A stretch of DNA of 63,500 nucleotides, taken from Prorocentrum cordatum. Taxonomy: Eukaryota; Sar; Dinophyceae; Prorocentrales; Prorocentraceae. The position numbers were made by a program, and so were the translations under genes. Position 1 is the stretch's first letter. Every line of letters starts with the position of its first letter. The notes under the pieces were generated by a model, which was given only the letters and a program-made list of their open reading frames with translations, was not told the origin of the DNA and made no database searches. Below are positions 59,637 to 63,500 of this stretch, piece after piece. The DNA lies in the NCBI GenBank assembly GCA_963575745.1, contig CAUYUJ010020673.1, positions 64,001-127,500 on the forward strand, read 5' to 3'.

Positions 59637-59884
59637 CTGCCTGCGCGAATTAGGAATTGAGTTCCTTCATCAATTAAGGCAAACAAGCTTTTCCTGATTA
59701 GCGCAAACAAGCTTTTCCAACATAGTCTGCATGTTCGCAAAAATCGCTGGCGTCGGGTCCGTCGCCCCTCCTGTGCAGGAGGGAACAGAGGAGGCACAGG
59801 AAACCGCGCGATCCGTACAGCCGTCGCGGTTCCAGCCCATCCAATCTTCATCCAATATCGCATTTTTCTTTTGCGCGTCGTATC
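59637..59884. promoter_or_regulatory. Divergent strand-switch interval
   Basis: About 250 bases between a minus-strand exon and a plus-strand start. It contains a 17-base direct repeat (GCAAACAAGCTTTTCC at about 59682 and 59705) and CGCCCCTCCTGTGCAGGAGG (59763-59782), also found at 62624. TTTTTCTTTTGCGCG lies just before the plus-strand ATG. No TATA box; a promoter role is inference only. The minus gene may have upstream exons here. Confidence 0.3.
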
Positions 59885-60259
59885 ATGGCCGAGGAACGGG
59901 CGAAGAACGCGGCTTCGGTGGAGAGCGTGGAGAACTCGGTGAAGTCATGCCAGAAGGAGATACTTGCAATGACGATCTTCCCATCTGACATGGATGACGT
60001 GGTCGTCAACAACATGGCTTTCTTGGGCGGTGTCATTCAGATCACGCAACGGATCTCGGAGCCTCAACTGCGAGATGCGATCGCCCATAAGCTCGGCACG
60101 CCCAGAGATGACGCCGGCATGTATGCGAGGCAGCTTCCGGCTGCTCTCTCGCGCGTCCTCGCCGAGTGGAGGGGGGCCGTTGACGGACCAAGGGTGCACC
60201 CCGCAGTGAGGCAGGTCGGTGAGATTGGGAGGCTGCAGGCAGGCAGCTATGAAAAATAA
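59885..60259 (+). CDS. 124-residue protein of unknown function
   Basis: ATG at 59885: MAEERAKNAASVESVENSVK, SCQKEILAMTIFPSDMDDVV, VNNMAFLGGVIQITQRISEP, QLRDAIAHKLGTPRDDAGMY, ending GRLQAGSYEK and TAA. Helical and charged, with good composition over the first ~85 residues; the end may be read-through into an intron. It lies 74 bases upstream of the next plus-strand frame, so both may be exons of one gene. No domain is recognised. Confidence 0.6.
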   Translation: MAEERAKNAASVESVENSVKSCQKEILAMTIFPSDMDDVVVNNMAFLGGVIQITQRISEPQLRDAIAHKLGTPRDDAGMYARQLPAALSRVLAEWRGAVDGPRVHPAVRQVGEIGRLQAGSYEK

Positions 60260-60333
60260 AAGCGAGGGACCCCAGCAGGAGCAGATCACCGTCGCGCGCG
60301 CGGCCTCCGAGCACCCCAGCCAGCGGGTCCGCG

Positions 60334-61138
60334 ATGGGCCCAGGATGTATCTACAATGCGCGCCACGCGAAGGCTCCGAGGGGCATCCCGCTGAACGCGA
60401 AGATCTTGGGGCCACATCTGAGCGACCCCATCGACATCGCGTCCTCGCCAGGCGGCGCCGCCGCCCCCAGGAAACCTCCCGCCGAGACGGGCGACAAGAG
60501 GATGAAGAGCGATAAGTTCGAGATTTTCACTGTCGACTACGACCGCATGCTCGTGATAGGGCAGATCGGCGCGACGACCGCAGAGTACAAGTTGGCGCCG
60601 GGGCCCGACGGCATGTGCGCGGCCGAAGTGCACGGAGACGACAAGGAGACGGAGGTGCCGAATGCCATGTACGAGACGTGGTCCAAGAGGAAGACGAAGA
60701 GAACGGGCGGGCCTCTCAAAAGACCCGCCGCTGCCGCGAAAAAGCCTGCAGGGGCTTGGGGCGAGAAGGGGCGCGCCGCCACCGAGGGCGACGAGGGGGG
60801 GGGGGGGGGGGGGGCAGCCCGAGCCCGACGAGGTCGAGGTGGAGGAACTGGAGGCGCCCGCGGTCAAGAAGGCGAAGCCCGCTGCAACGGCTGCCCCCGA
60901 GCGGAAATACACCGCGATGTGGCGCAAGAGGGGCGGGCGCAGCGCCGTGCGGGAGAATTTCGGCAACAAGCGCCAGGTGTGCTCTATCGGCAAGAAATCC
61001 GACCGCTACAGCATGGAAGAGAAGACGAAGGTGGCGGAGGAGCTCGTGAAATTGCTGCATGAGAACAAAAGGAAGCTGCCGGCGCAGATCTCCGCCGCAA
61101 TGGGGAGCATTTCGGTGCAGCCCTCACGCGCTTCCTGA
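60334..61138 (+). CDS. KRPAAA-containing protein split by a poly-G tract
   Basis: MGPGCIYNARHAKAPRGIPL, SDKFEIFTVDYDRMLVIGQI, YETWSKRKTKRTGGPLKRPA (residues about 105-130) lead to a run of 20 G at 60795-60814. With 19 G the frame continues QPEPDEVEVEELEAPAVKKA, RKYTAMWRKRGGRSAVRENF, EEKTKVAEELVKLLHENKRK and ends SVQPSRAS with TGA at 61136-61138. As given, the second half is a different frame. Basic PLKRPAAAAKKPAG is the dinoflagellate-type Lys-Pro-Ala stretch. Function unknown. Confidence 0.65.
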
Positions 61139-61748
61139 CCTCATAGACAGCCCCGCAGGAGGCCCCCTGGCGGGGCTCGCGTTTACGCGGCTGCAACCGA
61201 CCCCTCTGCAAGCGGAAGGGCAACGAGATCCTGGATTCTCTGCGAGGGATGCCGCGCGGTGCGTGCTATAGATTCACTGGGGCGAAAGCGGCGCTAGGCC
61301 GTTCTTGCTCGGCGGTTGGCGCGGCGGACCGACTGCAAGCGAACTTGATATTTCGGGGGCGGCACATATGAGCGCACATGAATACGCATATGCGCGCCAT
61401 GCAGGCGAGGTTCGGCGGCGGCGGGGCGGCGACGGGCGTCCGTTGGCGACGGCGACGGCGACCGCGCGCGCGCGCACTCGCGCGCATGCGCGCGCCCGCG
61501 CGCGCGCATTGCCGCAAACATGTGCGCTCGATACATAGTCGGCATTATGCTATATATATATATATATAAATATATATGTATACACATGTTTATATGTATA
61601 TGTATCGTAGATATGGGTATATATGTGTCGTAGATATGGTCATGTCTACACTGGTAACGTGCTTTCAATCAACAGCTTGTTCAGCTTAGCGTAATACGGA
61701 AGCGCTGCGACAGCTTCCCCCCCCCCCCCCCCCCTCCCTCCTGCGCAG
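61139..61748. repeat. Spacer with CGCG and TA tracts
   Basis: 61440-61510 is GCGCGCG/ACGGCGACGG-rich. 61550-61630 is TATATA with GTATATG. 61718-61733 is a C-run, and CCCTCCTGCGCAGGAAGG (61735-61752) resembles the palindrome before the exon at 62641. No gene is seen. Confidence 0.5.
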
Positions 61749-62544
61749 GAAGGCGCCGGGAAGGGGGAAAGTGGGCGCCAGGGAAAGAGAGCTCCAAGCT
61801 GATCCTGCTTGAAGACGCTTCGGCTCTGAGGCCGCCGAGGGCCCAGACAGGGCGCGCGAGGGCCCGGGGCGGGCCTGCCCGAGCATCGAGGCCGCCGCGA
61901 GGCATGCCGCCAGCAGCAGCCGTGCTCCCCTTGGCTCTGCTGCTGGCCTTGACCGGCAAGGCGATTGCATTAGCAGCAGGGGAAGGGGGGGGGAAGGAGA
62001 GAACGCGGGCAGCACTGGCAGATGGCCGCAGGGGGGGGGGGGGGGAGGAGGGGGAGGAGGAGGAAGGAGGAGGAGGAGGAGGAAGGAGGAGGAGGAGGAG
62101 GAGGAGGAGGAGGAGGAGGAGGAAAAGGAGAGAGAGATCCGCCAGGCGATGGACGTCGGCCAGCGCGCGGCGCCGCCTGGAGGAGATGGCCCCCCTGGCG
62201 GCGGCCCGCCTGGAGGAGGTGGCCCCCGCGAGCACGGCGACGACCCCGGGGGCTGCGGCGTCGACCTCGCGGGCGACGACGAGGAGGATGAGGAGGGCGA
62301 GCAGCTTGGCGGGCTGCGCAAGGCCCCCTTCGGCATGCACCTGCGCCGCCCGCCCAGCAAATGCAGGCACTGCGGCGAAGCGAAATGCATCGGCAGCGGT
62401 TTGTGCCTCTCGCTGAAGTGCCAGGATTGGAGCAGTGCCAACCGCCGCCACAGCGCAACCTTCGGCCTCTATGAGCCCCCGAAAAAGACGCAGGGCGCGA
62501 ATAATAATACTAAGGGCAGGAAGAGAGAAGAGCGCGGCGCCTAG
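61749..62544 (+). CDS. Candidate gene with a Cys-rich C-terminal domain
   Basis: From acceptor CTGCGCAG the frame reads KESSKLILLEDASALRP and MPPAAAVLPLALLLALTGKA (signal-peptide-like) up to a G-run and GGA tract (62030-62120). After the tract a different frame reads EKEREIRQAMDVGQRAAPPG, DDEEDEEGEQLGGLRKAPFG, RRPPSKCRHCGEAKCIGSGL and CLSLKCQDWSSANRRHSATF, ending EERGA and TAG. Cys pattern CxxC-x4-C-x5-C-x4-C suggests a small metal-binding or disulfide domain. Joining the halves across the tract needs a splice or a corrected G-run. The family is not recognised. Confidence 0.5.
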
Positions 62545-62640
62545 CGGCCGCGGACCGCGATCGGCTTGCAACGAGCTTAGGATGGTTTGCTTTTTTCCCT
62601 CATTCTTGCCATCCTGTACAGGGGCGCCCCTCCTGTGCAG

Positions 62641-63017
62641 GAGGGCGTTCCTAGGCGGTGGCAGCACATCAAGCAGCGCGAGGCCTCAGAGATCGCAGAG
62701 CACGGGCGCGTCCTCGCGCCCCCGAGGCCGAAACCCACGGGCCCCATGACTGCAGGCCCATGGCGGACCCCCATCGTGCACTTCGAGGTTGACACGGAAC
62801 CAGCGCGTCATGGCGACGCCGCGTTCTTCCCGAAGCCTGCGCCAAAAAGCCCGCCAGTGATGCCACCGCCTACGCTGAAACCGAAGCCCAAGTATGGCCC
62901 CCGCCCGCCAGCCGCTCCACCGCCAGCCGCTCCAATGCTGACATGATGGGCACGCTCAGGCAAGCTGCGGCAGCACCCACGGCGCATGAGGTGGCGCAGG
63001 AGGTCGGGCGCGCGCTC

Positions 63018-63048
<31 letters not shown>

Positions 63049-63500
63049 CGCAGCAGCAGCCGCAAGTGATCGTGATGCCGTGCACGCCTCCGCGGCATGC
63101 CTGGCCTCAGGCGGCGATGCCTCAGGCCACTCTGCAGCCGCTGCCGTTCCCCATCGTGCAGTTCGCAGCAGGAGCGGCGCCGCCGCCACCGCCGCCGCCG
63201 CAGACCGCAGCAGGGCAGCAGCCGCCGCCGCCGCCCCAGGCAGCGCGCCACGCAGCCGCGAAGTGGGGGCACACCTTCCCTCCAGAGCCGCCGCGTACGG
63301 CAGCCACCCCAGCAGCAGAGCCAGGCGCAGCCGAAGCCCCATCAGAATGCGAGGTGGCAGGCACAGGGGGGGGGGGGGGGGGGCGGAGGCAGCATCGGAA
63401 CCGACTCTGAGAGTCCAGAAGAGTGGCCGCTGACGGTTGAGGAAGAAATTCAAATGGCAGCGACAGCAGCTGCATCCGAAGCGAACCCGCTTGCAGTGAA
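62641..63500 (+). CDS. Pro/Gln-rich protein, runs off the window end
   Basis: From acceptor CTCCTGTGCAG the frame reads EGVPRRWQHIKQREASEIAE, GPWRTPIVHFEVDTEPARHG, then PPPTLKPKPKYGPRPPAAPP to TGA at 62944-62946. An ATG overlapping that stop (62943) opens MMGTLRQAAAAPTAHEVAQE, a run of nine or more Gln (CAG repeat 63020-63050), Pro-rich segments, and EAPSECEVAGTG. After an 18-G run (63366-63383) one base fewer would continue SIGTDSESPEEWPLTVEEEI to the window edge. Probably one gene with frame breaks at 62942 and 63366; the alternative is two genes. Function unknown. Confidence 0.5.

Noticed and set aside
62943-62946. ATGA overlap as translational coupling
   Set aside because: That is a bacterial-type arrangement; in this eukaryotic context a frame error, splice or separate exon is likelier.

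Overview
The window looks like nuclear DNA of a dinoflagellate. The evidence is: long GC-rich intergenic and intronic DNA packed with simple repeats; short exons preceded by AG followed by G, with GC and GA donors needed in places; KRPAAA-type Lys-Ala repeats (52.3 kb, 60.7 kb); RCC1-like repeats of the form SDGTAVAxGxNxxGQCDIP; a hAT-transposase-derived multi-exon gene; and a retroelement with a reverse transcriptase. A Prorocentrum-like species is my best guess, but the sequence alone does not prove it. I recognise no bacterial operons, phage, CRISPR or rRNA/tRNA genes. Exon models were read by eye from frame, splice sites and phase, without transcripts.

Layout. 0.5-4.65 kb: a four-exon minus-strand gene of unknown function; one of its introns carries a ~0.93 kb repeat with CCTACCTA ends. 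4.7-9.3 kb: repeats plus one short exon. 9.3-11.9 kb: a CAGCCT satellite and a 73-bp tandem repeat. 11.9-13.4 kb: a minus-strand gene of unknown function. 13.9-16.4 kb: a gene module present four times, two copies forming a 1.27 kb inverted duplication. 18.6-20.0 kb: an RCC1-like gene with an inverted internal segment, a nonsense codon and a frameshift. 20.3-26.0 kb: the hAT-derived gene, whose introns carry two more copies of the CCTACCTA repeat. 26.5-27.4 kb: a plus-strand candidate. 27.8-29.3 kb: a minus-strand candidate with a Gly-Ala-Glu repeat tract. 29.4-33.5 kb: tandem ~985-bp units, one split by a ~1.2 kb element with terminal inverted repeats. 33.7-37.1 kb: a decayed reverse-transcriptase element. 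38.7-40.8 kb: a large ORF with one in-frame TAG. 41-57 kb: short minus-strand exons separated by microsatellites, including a KRPAAA-protein gene (51.7-52.8 kb). 57.8-59.1 kb: a compound satellite. 59.4-63.5 kb: one minus-strand exon and then three or four plus-strand genes.

Almost all credible exons below 59.64 kb lie on the minus strand and all above 59.88 kb on the plus strand. The window therefore seems to contain a divergent strand switch between two one-directional gene blocks, which fits dinoflagellate genome organisation. Several genes are interrupted only at poly-G tracts by a single base, which points to homopolymer length errors or slippage rather than general decay. In contrast, the retroelement and the RCC1-like gene also carry nonsense codons.
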